From contig NZ_MVJM01000002.1 of the NCBI RefSeq assembly GCF_002156385.1, positions 1-64,000 of the forward strand: a stretch of DNA of 64,000 nt, given 5' to 3'. Below, piece by piece: positions 63,811 to 64,000 of the stretch. This DNA comes from Halalkalibacter urbisdiaboli (GTDB lineage Bacteria > Bacillota > Bacilli > Bacillales > Bacillaceae_D). Each line of letters opens with the position of its first letter. Position 1 is the stretch's first letter. Position numbers and translations under genes: made by a program. The notes beneath the pieces were generated by a model. The model was not told the DNA's origin. It did not search any database and was given only the letters and a program-made list of their open reading frames with translations.

Positions 63811-64000
63811 ATGAATGTAGTAAAATTATCAGTTTTACGTCCAGTAGCCATGTCCATGTTTATCCTATTATTACTCATATTAGGGATTGTCTCACTTCGT
63901 AATTTGCCCGTGGATCTCTTTCCAGAACTCACCTTTCCTGTTGTCGCTGTCACAGCCTCCTATGAGGGTGCGGGTCCAGAGGAAATTGAACAGCTCGTTA
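63811..64000 (+). CDS. RND-family efflux pump (5' part, cut by the window end)
   Basis: The first 63 residues of a large RND transporter. It starts with VVKLSVLRPVAMSMFILLLL, a first membrane helix, then LRNLPVDLFPELTFPVV, and YEGAGPEEIEQLV, all typical of AcrB/SwrC-type pumps. The ATG lies 7 bases after the adaptor stop, so both are one operon. The rest lies beyond the window. Confidence 0.9.
   Translation, partial: MNVVKLSVLRPVAMSMFILLLLILGIVSLRNLPVDLFPELTFPVVAVTASYEGAGPEEIEQLV

Overview
The window is a low-GC stretch of chromosome from an endospore-forming Bacillaceae (Bacillus sensu lato). Support comes from the Bacillus-type 16S rRNA gene, the AGGAGG-type ribosome binding sites, the competence genes, the spx/mecA/coiA/pepF/yjb block in its B. 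subtilis order, and several spore genes. Two large CPA2 antiporters would suit an alkaliphile or halotolerant species, but that is only suggestive.

Layout. 1-2.4 kb: the 16S-23S spacer and a complete 16S gene on the minus strand. 2.4-4.5 kb: comGA-comGB, ended by a terminator and without comGC-GG. 4.6-9.9 kb: two tRNA-Gln genes, mscL, an MBL-fold hydrolase, a YjcD-type UvrD helicase and an HD hydrolase. 10-42.5 kb: a spore-surface locus, bounded by a yjcD-like gene and by yjcA/cotO-like/fabI. In B. subtilis the cotO-cotZYXWV-yjcA crust genes lie between fabI and yjcD. 42.6-62.2 kb: the block fabI-(CPA2)-yjbQ-prpE-yjbO-nadF-sasB-yjbL-yjbK-yjbJ-yjbI-spxH-pepF-coiA-cls-mecA-yjbE-spx. 62.6-64 kb: an RND efflux adaptor and the start of its pump.

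The most notable content is the 10-42 kb locus. It carries eight sulfotransferase-like genes of four sequence types, an ATP sulfurylase (sat), an SLC13-type anion transporter next to sat, a dTDP-rhamnose operon matching spsIJKL, a UDP-FucNAc-type operon (fnlCAB-like), six glycosyltransferases including a CgeB-like one, a CwlC-like mother-cell lysin, an intracellular-type subtilase, and several small Cys- or Arg-rich candidate coat proteins. Eight sites fit the SigK promoter pattern (AC, 16-17 nt, CATAnnnTA). Read together, I infer a mother-cell programme that builds and sulfates a glycan on the spore surface. The PAPS-forming kinase (CysC) is not in the window.

A family of palindromic intergenic elements (core GGGCACTGAAAAAGGG and its inverse, often with a module reading GCAACGTGYGGAGCCA) recurs throughout, and a 114-bp tandem repeat lies downstream of cls. 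No transposase, prophage or CRISPR array was seen. All functional calls come from reading the sequence and from memory of the families; no database search was run.
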